A DNA stretch of 64,000 bases from Methylovulum miyakonense HT12 (GTDB lineage Bacteria; Pseudomonadota; Gammaproteobacteria; Methylococcales; Methylomonadaceae): NCBI RefSeq assembly GCF_000384075.1, contig NZ_KB913025.1, forward strand, positions 250,238 to 314,237, in the 5' to 3' direction. Both the position numbers and the translations under genes were made by a program. The notes beneath the pieces are model-generated. The model did not search any database, had not been told where the DNA came from, and was given only the letters and a program-made list of their open reading frames with translations. Positions 10,285-19,727 of this stretch are shown one piece after another (the stretch's first letter is position 1; each line of letters opens with the position of its first letter).

Positions 10285-11412
10285 TTAGTCCTTATGGTCA
10301 CGGATGATGGCGGCGAGCAGGTGGAGGATGCCGGCGGCGAGCAGGATCATCAGGAGGGAGACGGCGCTGTTGTAAAGGCGGCGCGGCTCCAGCGGGTATT
10401 CGGGCAGGGTCGGCGCTTGCAGGACGGACATTTTCTTGAGGGTCCGGGAGGCTTCGAAGCGGCCTTTTTCGAGGGCGGTCAGGGCGGTCTTGTAGAGGTC
10501 TTGGGTAAAGCCGGCCTCCATTTCCAGGCGCTGGTATTCTTCGACGGTGCTGTTGAGGGCCTTGCCTTGGGGGGCGGCCAGTTTGGCCTTTTCGCTGGCG
10601 ATCTGTTTTTCCAGGGCGCCGATCTGCAGGTTGAGCTCGACGACGTTGGCGCTGTCCGGCATGAGGTAGCCGAGCATGGCGGCGCGGCTGGTCTGCAGGG
10701 TGCTCAGTTGGCCTTCCATGGCGTTGACGATGCCGGCGAGGTTTTCGGTGGTGCCCTGCGGGGACACCAGGCCGTGTTTGTTCTGGTAGTTGAGCAGGGC
10801 CTGGCGGGCGGCCATGGTGGCGCGGTTGATGTCGCCGATCTGCTGGCTCAGGAAGTCGACCTGGTCTTTGGCCAGGCTATGGGCGAGGGCGTTCATGAAC
10901 CGTTCGCCGTCCCTGACCAGGGCGGCGGTGATGGCCTGGGCGGTCTGGGGGTCGTAGCCCTGGGCCTTGATGACGAGCACCCCGGCGTAGTCGTCGTATT
11001 CGACGCTGACCCGTTCGAGGTAGTAGTCGTAGAATTCTTCGACTTCCAGGATGTCGTTGTTCTTGGACCACAGCCGCGACAGCAGGTCGTGCCGGGGGTC
11101 GCTGTAATGGTCGCGCAGGTGCAGTTCGGCGTCGAGCTTCTTGAGCATGTCCAGGGACAGCAGGTAGTCGCGCATCAGCAGCTGGTCGGGCTGGTTGCCG
11201 GCGCTGACGTTGCCCAGCAGGGTCCCCAGGTCGAAGCTCTGCCCGCTGTTCATCTCGGTGCTCTGGATGATCACATGCGCCTCGGAGATGTAGCGGTCGG
11301 ACGCGTACAGCCCCCAATACCCCACCGACAGCGCCCCGGCAACCACCGCCGAGGACAGGATCCAATGCCTTTTCATGGCGCCCAAGAGGCTGCTGTTTTG
11401 TTTTCGTTTCAT
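10285..11412 (-). CDS. kpsE: KpsE/CtrB-like capsule export inner-membrane protein
   Basis: Polysaccharide co-polymerase type protein that links the inner-membrane transporter to the outer-membrane exporter. About 375 residues: one membrane segment near residues 15-37 (WILSSAVVAGALSVGYWGLY), a periplasmic domain beginning SEAHVIIQS, coiled-coil regions, the PxxP-like tail (APTLPEYPLEPRR) and a second membrane segment near the C-terminus. It has no tyrosine kinase domain, so it is KpsE/BexC-like rather than Wzc-like. The ATG at 11412 is preferred to a TTG three codons upstream. It shares the very G+C-rich codon use of kpsD except at its first few codons. Confidence 0.85.
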   Translation of the reverse strand: MKRKQNSSLLGAMKRHWILSSAVVAGALSVGYWGLYASDRYISEAHVIIQSTEMNSGQSFDLGTLLGNVSAGNQPDQLLMRDYLLSLDMLKKLDAELHLRDHYSDPRHDLLSRLWSKNNDILEVEEFYDYYLERVSVEYDDYAGVLVIKAQGYDPQTAQAITAALVRDGERFMNALAHSLAKDQVDFLSQQIGDINRATMAARQALLNYQNKHGLVSPQGTTENLAGIVNAMEGQLSTLQTSRAAMLGYLMPDSANVVELNLQIGALEKQIASEKAKLAAPQGKALNSTVEEYQRLEMEAGFTQDLYKTALTALEKGRFEASRTLKKMSVLQAPTLPEYPLEPRRLYNSAVSLLMILLAAGILHLLAAIIRDHKD

Positions 11413-11512
11413 TTTTATCAATATTCTTTGTAAGCTTTTAAGGCATCGTTTAGGGCGTCAAACCTGCAACTATTGGATATCCCAGGACTACCGATCCTAA
11501 ATAGGTTTGGCA

Positions 11513-13018
11513 TTATGAACCGGATGACAAATTATTTTGCTTCATAAAATCCACCAAGAAACTTGTTAGCACACGTCCCGCAGGCCGATAGTCCCTGTCC
11601 GACGATTGTGTCCATAAGACCACCTCTAATTCAGGTGCGGCATTACCCGTTAAGCGTTTAACTAACTGCCGCCATTTGACCCAATACCGGTTAGTGGTGA
11701 TTTGGCCACCTATTTGATACCAATCCAGTGCTAAAACGGTCGCTTCCGCACCTTTTATCAGCGTCGAATTGACCGGCAGACCCATACCCGCATCCTCCGC
11801 CAATTGCGCAGGGCCAATATTTACCGAACGCAAGCGCTTAAAGTCAATAGGCCTGATCAGCATATTCTCAGAATTGACCAATTCCGCACCTTGGGCTTCT
11901 TTACCGAAACTGGCGCGGTACAGGCCTATTATGTCTTTACCATTGCTATAAAAGCTAATTTTATGGTCGACCGCCTGGTCAAATTGGGGCACCCAAATCC
12001 AGTTTGGGTTTTCTACCGGATGCCAACCGTCCGGCCCCGATTTTAATACATAAATAGGTAAACCGTTAACGGCCTGTTTATCCAACAACCAAGGTGACAC
12101 TAATGGCCACAACCCGGACAATAGTGTAAATGCCACTATTGCCAACAGCATAGGGTTAACGCTTTGTTTAACCGTTTTTTTGGTGACAATTGAGATGGGC
12201 GTAAAAGGGGGGTCACGCCAAAAAGACCCCAGATAAAATAGCAACAGCATAACCAGGCCAAAAAAGACCCCGCCATAAACGAGATGGTCCACACCTACCG
12301 CTAAGGTCATATCGCTAAGGTGGCCGATCATGACTATCATATAGGCACGTAGGCCATTGGCAATAATGGGGACAATGCAACTCAGCAACATGAATAACGC
12401 CCGCTTCCAAAAATACGCGTAATTCAAATAGGCGAAAACAAAACCCAAGGTAATGGAGGCTATCAAATAGCTAATCCCGCTACACGCTTCTATAACCGAC
12501 CAACTGCCTGATGTTAAAGTAAAAAAATTGCCGTCGCGGTAAACCGCCAAACCGCTGGCCCTAAGCAATTTAACGGTAAATGTCGTGGTAAACTCTATAA
12601 GTGCCGGGATAAGTTCCTCGCCCATAGGCACCATAAAAAAAAGGAAAAGCAAGGGAAACGACATGCTGAGGGATACCGTATTCCCTAATATTAGCCAAAA
12701 ACCGCTTACCAACATGCCAACAACGGCCAATTGCTTGATAACCACAATATGGATTAAATCGGCGCTCAACCATATAAAACCGCAGGATATAATTCCCGCA
12801 AAAGCGAGGTAAGACACCGCTGGTGATAACTGAAGATAATAATATCTCCGTGACCAGATTAACCAAAGGCTAATTGGGGCGATCACGTAGCCATGCGTAT
12901 AAGTCTTAGAACGGGCCCAAATCTCAGTAATTGAAGACCATGTGTCAAAAAAAACAGCTAATGAAACGGCTAAAACCAGCGCCAGGCCGATTAATGCCCT
13001 AGTCCAACCATTAGGCAA
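11513..13018 (-). CDS. xrtA: Exosortase A fused to an EpsI domain (XrtA-EpsI)
   Basis: Membrane protease-transpeptidase that processes PEP-CTERM proteins and is normally found in exopolysaccharide loci. Several membrane helices fill residues 10-270. The exosortase catalytic triad is visible: Cys about 179 in VIEACSGISY, Arg about 224 in NGLRAYMIV and His about 245 in DHLVYGG. After about residue 280 a soluble EpsI-like domain follows (YRASFGKEAQGAELVNSEN). The start is uncertain. A TTG 14 bases past the upstream stop codon gives MPNGWTRALIG, right before the first helix as in the family, but has no clear ribosome site. An ATG at 13117 would overlap the sugar transferase by 86 bases. Confidence 0.9.
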   Translation of the reverse strand: MPNGWTRALIGLALVLAVSLAVFFDTWSSITEIWARSKTYTHGYVIAPISLWLIWSRRYYYLQLSPAVSYLAFAGIISCGFIWLSADLIHIVVIKQLAVVGMLVSGFWLILGNTVSLSMSFPLLFLFFMVPMGEELIPALIEFTTTFTVKLLRASGLAVYRDGNFFTLTSGSWSVIEACSGISYLIASITLGFVFAYLNYAYFWKRALFMLLSCIVPIIANGLRAYMIVMIGHLSDMTLAVGVDHLVYGGVFFGLVMLLLFYLGSFWRDPPFTPISIVTKKTVKQSVNPMLLAIVAFTLLSGLWPLVSPWLLDKQAVNGLPIYVLKSGPDGWHPVENPNWIWVPQFDQAVDHKISFYSNGKDIIGLYRASFGKEAQGAELVNSENMLIRPIDFKRLRSVNIGPAQLAEDAGMGLPVNSTLIKGAEATVLALDWYQIGGQITTNRYWVKWRQLVKRLTGNAAPELEVVLWTQSSDRDYRPAGRVLTSFLVDFMKQNNLSSGS

Positions 13019-13031
13019 ATGTAAGGCATCA

Positions 13032-14423
13032 TTAACGCGCCCCTTTGCCCCACAATACCACTTCAACGGTATTGAACATAATGGATATATCCAGGAATAA
13101 GCTGTAGTTTTTAACATAGTATAAGTCGTACTGGAGTTTCTGAATGGTATCATCTTCACTGGCACCATAGGGATAACATAATTGCGCCCAACCAGTAATG
13201 CCGGGCTTAACACGATGCCTTTCACGATAATAAGGGATCCTTTCCTCAAACCCATTGACAAATTCAGGCCTTTCCGGACGTGGGCCGACAAAACTCATCT
13301 GCCCGCTGAACACATTAAAAATTTGCGGCAATTCATCAATGCGGAATTTTCTAATGACCCCCCCCACTGCGGTGACCCGGCTGTCCTTGGCTTGCGCCCA
13401 TTGCACACCATTTTTTTCAGCATCATTCCTCATGCTCCTAAACTTCAACACTTCGAAGTTCCTGCCATCTTCACCCACCCGGATCTGGCGATAGAATATC
13501 GTGCCATTCCCCCCGCTTTCCAAAAAAATGGCCAGGGTGGCCAGTAACATGACGGGCCAAGTGACGACCAGCAACAAAGAACTCGCGAATAAATCAAATA
13601 AACGCTTTTCCCATGCCCGTAAACCGCCTTGCGCAAAACCATCGCTAAAAATCAGCCAACCAGGATAAGTGTTTTCTAAGGAAATAATGCCTTGTTCACG
13701 CTCGTAAAAACTGACCATATCAATCACTTTCAGCCCGGACATTTTGCAATCCAGCAAACCGTTAAGCGGCATGAAACGGCGGTTATCATCCAGGGCGACC
13801 ACCAGTTCATCGGCTTTCAAACCCTCCGCAACAGCACGGATATCGTTGTTTTCATAATAGTTAACCAACAGCTCATCAACCGCGACTTGCTCGCCAGGAA
13901 AGCTGACAAAACCAACGATCTTAAAGCTTTTGTGTATGAAGCTATTATTGATGTCACTTAATTTACTGGCTTTCGTGCCACTGCCAATCACCAGCACCCG
14001 TTTTTTAAATTTTTCCAGGTTCGCAAACTTATAAAATAATTCCCGGGTTATAAAGATACCGACCAAGGCAAAGAAGATAGCTACCGCCAGCACACTACGC
14101 CCGATCAAAAATTCCGGGATGAAATAATAAATGAGCGCCAGGATAATGACCGCGAGGACAAAACTGACGCAAGTACGGGCCAAAAGATTGTAATCTTGGA
14201 GGCTTAAACTCCGGCGATACAAACCCATTGCGGCGCAAGACAAGGTTAGGACGCAGCCAAAAACGGTGCTGGAAACAATAATCCCATAATCGCTGTACCA
14301 GGACGCTGCCGTTAACACAGGGGCGGTAATCCCAAAATACATCGCACTAAAAAAAACCACAAACTCAATCAACAAAAGCGATAAATAAGCCCTTGATATA
14401 TAGTGTCGAAAAATACGGATCAC
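13032..14423 (-). CDS. EpsB/WbaP-type undecaprenyl-phosphate sugar transferase (XrtA-associated)
   Basis: Starts polysaccharide synthesis by moving a sugar-1-phosphate to undecaprenyl phosphate at the inner membrane. 463 residues: four N-terminal helices, a CoA-binding-like domain (RVLVIGSGTKASKL), a further helix near 280 (LFASSLLLVVTWPVML) and a C-terminal bacterial sugar transferase domain with FKSMRNDAE, DELPQIFNVFSGQMSFVGPRPERPEF and YRERHRVKPGITGWAQ. The N-terminal architecture matches the PEP-CTERM/XrtA-associated type. GTG start with AAGGGAAG in front. The exosortase gene follows directly. Confidence 0.9.
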   Translation of the reverse strand: MIRIFRHYISRAYLSLLLIEFVVFFSAMYFGITAPVLTAASWYSDYGIIVSSTVFGCVLTLSCAAMGLYRRSLSLQDYNLLARTCVSFVLAVIILALIYYFIPEFLIGRSVLAVAIFFALVGIFITRELFYKFANLEKFKKRVLVIGSGTKASKLSDINNSFIHKSFKIVGFVSFPGEQVAVDELLVNYYENNDIRAVAEGLKADELVVALDDNRRFMPLNGLLDCKMSGLKVIDMVSFYEREQGIISLENTYPGWLIFSDGFAQGGLRAWEKRLFDLFASSLLLVVTWPVMLLATLAIFLESGGNGTIFYRQIRVGEDGRNFEVLKFRSMRNDAEKNGVQWAQAKDSRVTAVGGVIRKFRIDELPQIFNVFSGQMSFVGPRPERPEFVNGFEERIPYYRERHRVKPGITGWAQLCYPYGASEDDTIQKLQYDLYYVKNYSLFLDISIMFNTVEVVLWGKGAR

Positions 14424-14466
14424 AGTCTTCCCTTTAAAGGTTTTTGGAAATTGGCAAGCGCGACAA

Positions 14467-15255
14467 TCAATGTAGGTTTTTATCTTTGAGTAGGCTGGTC
14501 ACATAATCAACCGGGATTGCATAAGAAATGCCGCTGGGGTTGGATAACAAATTTTCTTTGCTTTCCTGTACGAAGACCTTATCAATAACGCCGACCACAT
14601 TGCCGTTATCAGCATCATAAAGGGGGCTGCCACTATTGCCTGGATAAGCTGTCGCATCCAGTTGGAAAACATTATACGGGGCGTCCAACCGTCTAAGTAA
14701 TTTGGGGTTGATTTGTCCGGCCCTGAGTGTCGGAATGGCATTAGGGGTAATCGCAGAAACCATCCCCCTATGGGTGACCGGATAAAGCCCCAGCACCATG
14801 CCTATGGGGTAACCTGTGAAGGCATAGACCTGACCTTCTTTGACTAAGGCCGCATCACCCAATTTAAGAGCGGGCAACGGTTCGGCTATCTTCAACACGG
14901 CCAAATCATGGTCTTTATCCACTGCAACTTCGGTGGCCGTCTGCATTTTTTCATCATTGCCCTGCCGATAAAAAATAGCCATTTTCTCTAAATGTTCAAT
15001 ATCCAACAACTCAGGGACAACATGCGCGTTGGTGACGACCAGGTTACCCTGCCCCACCACAAACCCTGTGCCTAAAAAGTTTGCCCGGGGGCTCCGCTTG
15101 GGCAAGTAAGTCCCTACTGCGACTATGCTTGGTTTAACCCTTGCCAAGGTATCCGGCAACTTAGAGTCGGCCTTCACACCAGCCGTTATACCCCAGGCCA
15201 ACAACAACGAGACCTCAACGCATAGCTTTAAAGGATTATGGGTATTTTTACTCAT
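14467..15255 (-). CDS. Trypsin-like serine protease, exported, no PDZ domain
   Basis: 262 residues with an N-terminal signal sequence ending near residue 30 (LLLAWGITAGVKAD). S1C/trypsin-like catalytic triad: His about 78 in VVTNAHVV, Asp about 117 in DKDHDLAVLK and Ser about 208 in AYPGNSGSPL. Unlike DegP/DegS there is no PDZ domain after the protease domain. It sits 43 bases upstream of the sugar transferase gene, so it probably belongs to the exosortase/polysaccharide locus; its substrate is unknown. AGGAG precedes the ATG. Confidence 0.85.
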   Translation of the reverse strand: MSKNTHNPLKLCVEVSLLLAWGITAGVKADSKLPDTLARVKPSIVAVGTYLPKRSPRANFLGTGFVVGQGNLVVTNAHVVPELLDIEHLEKMAIFYRQGNDEKMQTATEVAVDKDHDLAVLKIAEPLPALKLGDAALVKEGQVYAFTGYPIGMVLGLYPVTHRGMVSAITPNAIPTLRAGQINPKLLRRLDAPYNVFQLDATAYPGNSGSPLYDADNGNVVGVIDKVFVQESKENLLSNPSGISYAIPVDYVTSLLKDKNLH

Positions 15256-15490
15256 CTAGGCTCCTGGCACATGGAAGTAATTAACATTTTCTCCGGTATT
15301 ATTACCTTGAAACCGGCCAGCTTTATTTTTGGCGCAGCCTACTTTTAGGGCGCCCCCGGCTAAAAACCGTAAGCAACAGATTGACTTAGCAAAACCATTG
15401 CAAAAAGATAAATTCCATTTTCTGGCATAAGCCAGCGTATTTTCCGGCTCCAGACTGTCTTTAATTAAGCCGCTAAGCTGTCGGGCCAAC

Positions 15491-17317
15491 TCACCAACCC
15501 TCCTCGTCGCTCCCGTCGTTTGGGTTTCGCTGCTTATATTGATATTTGAATTTCCGCCTCAATAGCCCGGCCGGATCATCCGGGATTCTCTTCAGCCATT
15601 GCTCATTCGCTTGCTGTTGTTCGGTTGATTCAACATTAAGCGCGGGTTGCGCCTTATCTTCGGGTTTCACCGGAGGTTTTTCATGTCCGCCTTCAGCGGT
15701 TCCGCTTGCCGGTTCCGGCTTTTCAGCCTGGCCTTTGGCTTCCTGCGGCTTTTGTTTTTCCTGTTGTTGCGGCCCAGAGGCCGCCGGATCCGGACGCTCC
15801 GGCTTTGGCTCAGGTTTCTGGCTGCTATCGTCGCCGTCCTGCCCATCTGGTTTTTTTTGATCCCCAGTTGGGTTCCCATCAGCCGTTTGTTTAGCGTCTT
15901 TTTGCTGCGATTGCTGGCCTTGCTGTTTCTTTTGTTCTTGCTGCTGTTTTTCGAGCGCCTTGGCCACAATGTCCCTATTGTATTGGGCATCAGCATTTTT
16001 TGGGTCAATCACCAAGGCTTGGCCGTAAGCTTTTAAAGCCTCTTCCAATTGTCCGGAACGGGCTAAGGCATTGGCTTGGTTATAAAAATAATCGCTGCTC
16101 TCCGGTTGCGGCGCAGCCTGGTATGCTTTGAGGGCCTTACCATATTCACCCGCCTTATAATAGGCTGACGCCTTCCATTGTGGATCGGCAAATTGCTCTG
16201 CCGACTGGGCAAACTGCTGCCGCTGATATTTTGTTTGCGCCTGCTGGTCTGGCGTCTGCCATAAATCCTGCCATCCCAAAGCATAACTGTCGTTAGGGAA
16301 CGGTATCGACAAACAAAACGCAATCGCCAATACGCCTTTCCTAAAATTCATTGCCACTAAAGGCAGTGCGAACAGCAACAACCACGGGCCTTTGTCATCC
16401 CATAATTCGACGACGACATTGCCATTGGTTTGTCCGCCTTGCTGGACAGCTTGGCCTAACCGTGCCAGCAAAGCGCGTATGTCAGTGTCGTCCGCCGTGA
16501 TGGTCTGATAAACCCCATGGCCCGCTTGCGCCAATTGTGCCAAACCATTGGCATCCAATTTGGGGATAATGATGGTGCCCTGGGCATTTTTAACAAAACC
16601 GCCATTGACATCAGGAATAGGCGCCCCATCGGGGGTGCCGACACCCAAAATGGACAATTCATAGCCATCCAAGGCATTCACCGCCGGCAATACGGTTTCA
16701 ATATCCACACCATCGGTGACCAGGACTATTTGCCCTTTTGGCAAACCCGCTTGTTTGAACAAGGCCACCGCTTGGTCGAGGACGGCCACGGTGTTGCTGC
16801 CTGCGCGGGGCATCATCCCTGTGGTTAATGCGGACAATTGGCTGTCGATAGTTTGGGTGTCATCCGTCAGCGGGGTCACCGTAAAAGCCGCGCCTGCGTA
16901 GACCAATAATGCGGCCTGCCCGTCTTTGCGCTGTTTTAGCAGGTCAGATATCTTGTAACGCGCCCGGACCAAACGGCTGGGTTTTATGTCTTGGGCATCC
17001 ATAGACCGTGACAAATCCAGCGCAATGACCAAGGCCGACATATTCCTAAAGGCAGGTGCAGGCAAGCGCTGCCAAGTCGGCCCGGCCAAGGCGGTGATCG
17101 CCAAAAAAGCCGCAACCGCCCCGGTCATCAACAAGGCCCGTGTCGGTTTCACCGATTTTTCCTGCAATAAATACGGCAACAAGTCCTCATCACAAACCGA
17201 TGCCCATACCCCTTGCCCCAATTTGCTCCGCCATAGCAAAACCAGCAACACTATCGCCGGCAACAAGGCCAGCAACATGAACGGCCTGATAAAATGAAAA
17301 TCAGCGATCCCCGTCAT
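15491..17317 (-). CDS. BatB/BatC-like membrane protein: VWA domain plus TPR repeats
   Basis: About 608 residues. Two membrane helices near the N-terminus and one before the VWA domain; the VWA MIDAS motif is DLSRSMDAQD with LVTDGVD later. A helix near 320 follows, then two TPR units (YYKAGEYGKALKAYQAAP and ALARSGQLEEALKAYGQAL), and a long tail rich in Q, K, P and E. The VWA and TPR parts correspond to BatB and BatC of other bacteria, fused here. The ATG overlaps the stop of the upstream VWA gene (ATGA). Role inferred from MoxR/Bat operons: assembly or metal loading of envelope complexes; the client is unknown. Confidence 0.88.
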   Translation of the reverse strand: MTGIADFHFIRPFMLLALLPAIVLLVLLWRSKLGQGVWASVCDEDLLPYLLQEKSVKPTRALLMTGAVAAFLAITALAGPTWQRLPAPAFRNMSALVIALDLSRSMDAQDIKPSRLVRARYKISDLLKQRKDGQAALLVYAGAAFTVTPLTDDTQTIDSQLSALTTGMMPRAGSNTVAVLDQAVALFKQAGLPKGQIVLVTDGVDIETVLPAVNALDGYELSILGVGTPDGAPIPDVNGGFVKNAQGTIIIPKLDANGLAQLAQAGHGVYQTITADDTDIRALLARLGQAVQQGGQTNGNVVVELWDDKGPWLLLFALPLVAMNFRKGVLAIAFCLSIPFPNDSYALGWQDLWQTPDQQAQTKYQRQQFAQSAEQFADPQWKASAYYKAGEYGKALKAYQAAPQPESSDYFYNQANALARSGQLEEALKAYGQALVIDPKNADAQYNRDIVAKALEKQQQEQKKQQGQQSQQKDAKQTADGNPTGDQKKPDGQDGDDSSQKPEPKPERPDPAASGPQQQEKQKPQEAKGQAEKPEPASGTAEGGHEKPPVKPEDKAQPALNVESTEQQQANEQWLKRIPDDPAGLLRRKFKYQYKQRNPNDGSDEEGW

Positions 17318-18288
17318 AACCTCACCCGCACGGCACAAAGCCAAGCCACCAACCCCAACGCAACCGACAACGGCCAATAAAACAGCTCGCTGCTTGGGCG
17401 ATAATATTGCTTGTCTTTTTCAATGGGTTCCAGCTCATCAAGCAGCAAATAAATGTTGTTCAATTCTTCGGCGTTACGGGCACGGAAATATTTGCCCCCG
17501 GTGCTTTCGGCGATCTTGACCAAAGCGCCTTCGTCCAAATCCACCGAAGGGTTGACTTTGCGGCTACCAAAAAAGCTGCGCACAATCATTTCATCCGCAC
17601 CTATGCCTATGGTGTAAATCTTTAAATTTTTGGCTTTCGCCAATTCCGCCGCTTTCAGCGGCGTGACCTCACCCGCCGTATTGGCGCCATCGGTCATCAA
17701 AATTAATACCCGGCTATTTTCAGGCTGCTGCGCCAAACGTTTGACCGCCAAACCTATGGCATCGCCAATGGCGGTGTTGTCACCCGCCAAGCCTAATGCG
17801 GACTCGTTCAACAACGTAATGACGGTTTTCCGGTCGAACGTCAGCGGCGTTTGCAAGTAAGCTTGGCTACCAAACAGGATCAAACCGATGCGGTCACCAA
17901 CCCGGCGGTTAATAAAATCACCCGCAACCGACTTGGCGGCCGTCAAGCGATCAACAGGTTCCTTATTCAGAAAAAAGTCTTGCGCTTCCATACTGCCAGA
18001 CAAATCCACCGCCAGCATCAGGTCGCGCCCGCTGACCGCCTGCTCAACCGGTTCGCCCAACCACTGCGGACGGGCACAAGCCAAAATGAAAAAGCACCAA
18101 GCGATGCCCGCCATCCCTAACAGCCATTTCTGACGGGAAACGACGGCGGTTTCGCCACCGGTGAAATCATCTAAAAAAGGGACTTTTAAAGCCGCCTGCT
18201 CCACCACCTGATGCGCTGGCAGTAGCCAACGGACGGCTAAAGGCAAGGGCAAAGCAGCCAACAGCCAAGGCCATTCCAAATGGATCAT
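17314..18288 (-). CDS. BatA-like membrane VWA protein
   Basis: 324 residues: N-terminal hydrophobic segment (WPWLLAALPLPLAVRWLL), a second helix near residue 60, a VWA domain with the MIDAS motif AVDLSGSMEAQD and LMTDGANTAGE, and a C-terminal membrane helix (WPLSVALGLVAWLCAV). The arrangement is that of BatA in MoxR operons. The start overlaps the DUF4381 stop (ATGA) and the stop overlaps the next start, so five genes are tightly coupled. Confidence 0.9.
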   Translation of the reverse strand: MIHLEWPWLLAALPLPLAVRWLLPAHQVVEQAALKVPFLDDFTGGETAVVSRQKWLLGMAGIAWCFFILACARPQWLGEPVEQAVSGRDLMLAVDLSGSMEAQDFFLNKEPVDRLTAAKSVAGDFINRRVGDRIGLILFGSQAYLQTPLTFDRKTVITLLNESALGLAGDNTAIGDAIGLAVKRLAQQPENSRVLILMTDGANTAGEVTPLKAAELAKAKNLKIYTIGIGADEMIVRSFFGSRKVNPSVDLDEGALVKIAESTGGKYFRARNAEELNNIYLLLDELEPIEKDKQYYRPSSELFYWPLSVALGLVAWLCAVRVRL

Positions 18289-18791
18289 AACGTTTTTTTC
18301 ATGTGGATTGCTCCCTGCCGGACTGGCGGGGTGCAGTGCTTAAGCCAGTCTTCGCAGAGCTTGACCAATTCCGCGGTCTCGGCGTCCGACAATGGCTTTT
18401 GCCGATAAGGCGCGTCGGCAAGCAGGACGCCTATCCCCGAACTAAACCTAGAATCCTTAAGCTGGCTGTCAAGAAAAGCCAACCATGCGCGGCCCGTCAA
18501 ACTTGCCACATCGCTACGCGGCGAAATGCTCATTGAAACACGCCGCAAAAGTATGGACAGTTCACAAAGTTTCTGTGCGTTATCCAAGTCCCGGTTATTT
18601 TTAATGGCCAACAAAAGCGTTCTCGCATTTTTGACAGCGGTTTTGCGGGTCAAGCGTTTATATAACCCGTACAAAAAAACCACTAGCCCCGCTATCACCA
18701 CGGCCAACAACCACCAGCCTACAGCCGGCGGCCACCAACCAATGGCTTCGGGTAAATGGATGTCCCTGAGTTCTAGTTGCGTGGCTTGCAT
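18285..18791 (-). CDS. DUF4381 membrane protein of MoxR operon
   Basis: 168 residues. LRDIHLPEAIGWWPPAVGWW followed by a single membrane helix (LLAVVIAGLVVFLYGLY) is the typical start of DUF4381 proteins, which are found between DUF58 and BatA genes. The rest is a soluble helical region. The function is not known beyond this constant company. It follows DUF58 by 21 bases. Confidence 0.88.
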   Translation of the reverse strand: MQATQLELRDIHLPEAIGWWPPAVGWWLLAVVIAGLVVFLYGLYKRLTRKTAVKNARTLLLAIKNNRDLDNAQKLCELSILLRRVSMSISPRSDVASLTGRAWLAFLDSQLKDSRFSSGIGVLLADAPYRQKPLSDAETAELVKLCEDWLKHCTPPVRQGAIHMKKTL

Positions 18792-18812
18792 AATGTCATC
18801 GAAAAACGTTTT

Positions 18813-19727
18813 TCATCTTAAGCACTGTATCGGGTCTTCGGTAGTGCTGCATTGGATCAATGCCAGCCCCCTTTTATTGGCCAATAGCTCCAACCGTTGT
18901 TGCCGGTCAGTAAAATGCTGTTGGTATGCGGATAGGCGTTGTTCATCCGCACTATCGATAATCACTTCGCGTTCTTGGTCAGTAAACCGGTAACGCCCCT
19001 TATTGGCAGGCAAGCGCCTTTCTAAGGCATCGTAAACAAACACCAACACCACATCACAATGTTCCGCCAACTTGGCCAGATGGATTTCCGCTTGCGCGTT
19101 AAGGCCGCGAAAATCACTGATGAAATAAACCAGGCTGCCGGGGCGGGTATGGTGGGTCAACCTCGCCAGAACATGTTCCAAAGACATGCTGGATGGATTG
19201 GCGTTATCCGGCCATCCCCCCCCCTTAACTAAGGCGTCCAAGAACCGCAAGACCGCCTGCCTGCCGTTTTGCGGCTTTAATTCACGGCAAAATTGCTCGG
19301 AAAACAATTGCCCGCCGATGCGGTCACCTTGCTGCTGGGCTGTCCATGCCAACAATCCGGCCAATTTAGCCGCCAACACTGATTTGAACACGCCACGGGT
19401 GGCGAACTGCATGGCGGCGCGGTTATCCACGGAAATAAACACGGGCTTCTCGCGTTCCTCACGGAAGATTTTCGTATGCGCCGTACCTGTACGGGCGGTC
19501 ACGCGCCAGTCGATGCTACGGATATCGTCACCCGCCTGATAAATCCTGGCCTCCTCAAACTCCATACCGCGCCCTTTAAAGCGCGAGACATACCCCCCGC
19601 TTTGCTTCGCGCGGAACTGCGGGTTATGCAACTTGATACGCGCGGCAAAACCAGCCAAATCTATCAGGCTGGCTAAGGAGACGGTAACTTTAGGGTTTGC
19701 GGTGGCTAATGGTTTTTTGGCTAACAT
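18813..19727 (-). CDS. DUF58 domain protein of MoxR operon
   Basis: About 304 residues. The DUF58 core is visible: GRGMEFEEARIYQAGDDIRSIDWRVTART at about 55-80, then KIFREEREKPVFISVDNRAAM, a VWA-like fold. DUF58 proteins partner MoxR ATPases. The ATG shares one base with the moxR stop (TGATG), which fixes the start; a TTG one codon upstream also exists. Confidence 0.9.
   Translation of the reverse strand: MLAKKPLATANPKVTVSLASLIDLAGFAARIKLHNPQFRAKQSGGYVSRFKGRGMEFEEARIYQAGDDIRSIDWRVTARTGTAHTKIFREEREKPVFISVDNRAAMQFATRGVFKSVLAAKLAGLLAWTAQQQGDRIGGQLFSEQFCRELKPQNGRQAVLRFLDALVKGGGWPDNANPSSMSLEHVLARLTHHTRPGSLVYFISDFRGLNAQAEIHLAKLAEHCDVVLVFVYDALERRLPANKGRYRFTDQEREVIIDSADEQRLSAYQQHFTDRQQRLELLANKRGLALIQCSTTEDPIQCLR

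Noticed and set aside
10261-11433. 390-codon plus-strand open frame
   Set aside because: Antisense shadow of kpsE for the same reason.
15256-15489. 77-codon minus-strand frame between batB and the protease gene
   Set aside because: TTG start, no ribosome site, no family, and it fills the interval that must hold the protease promoter.
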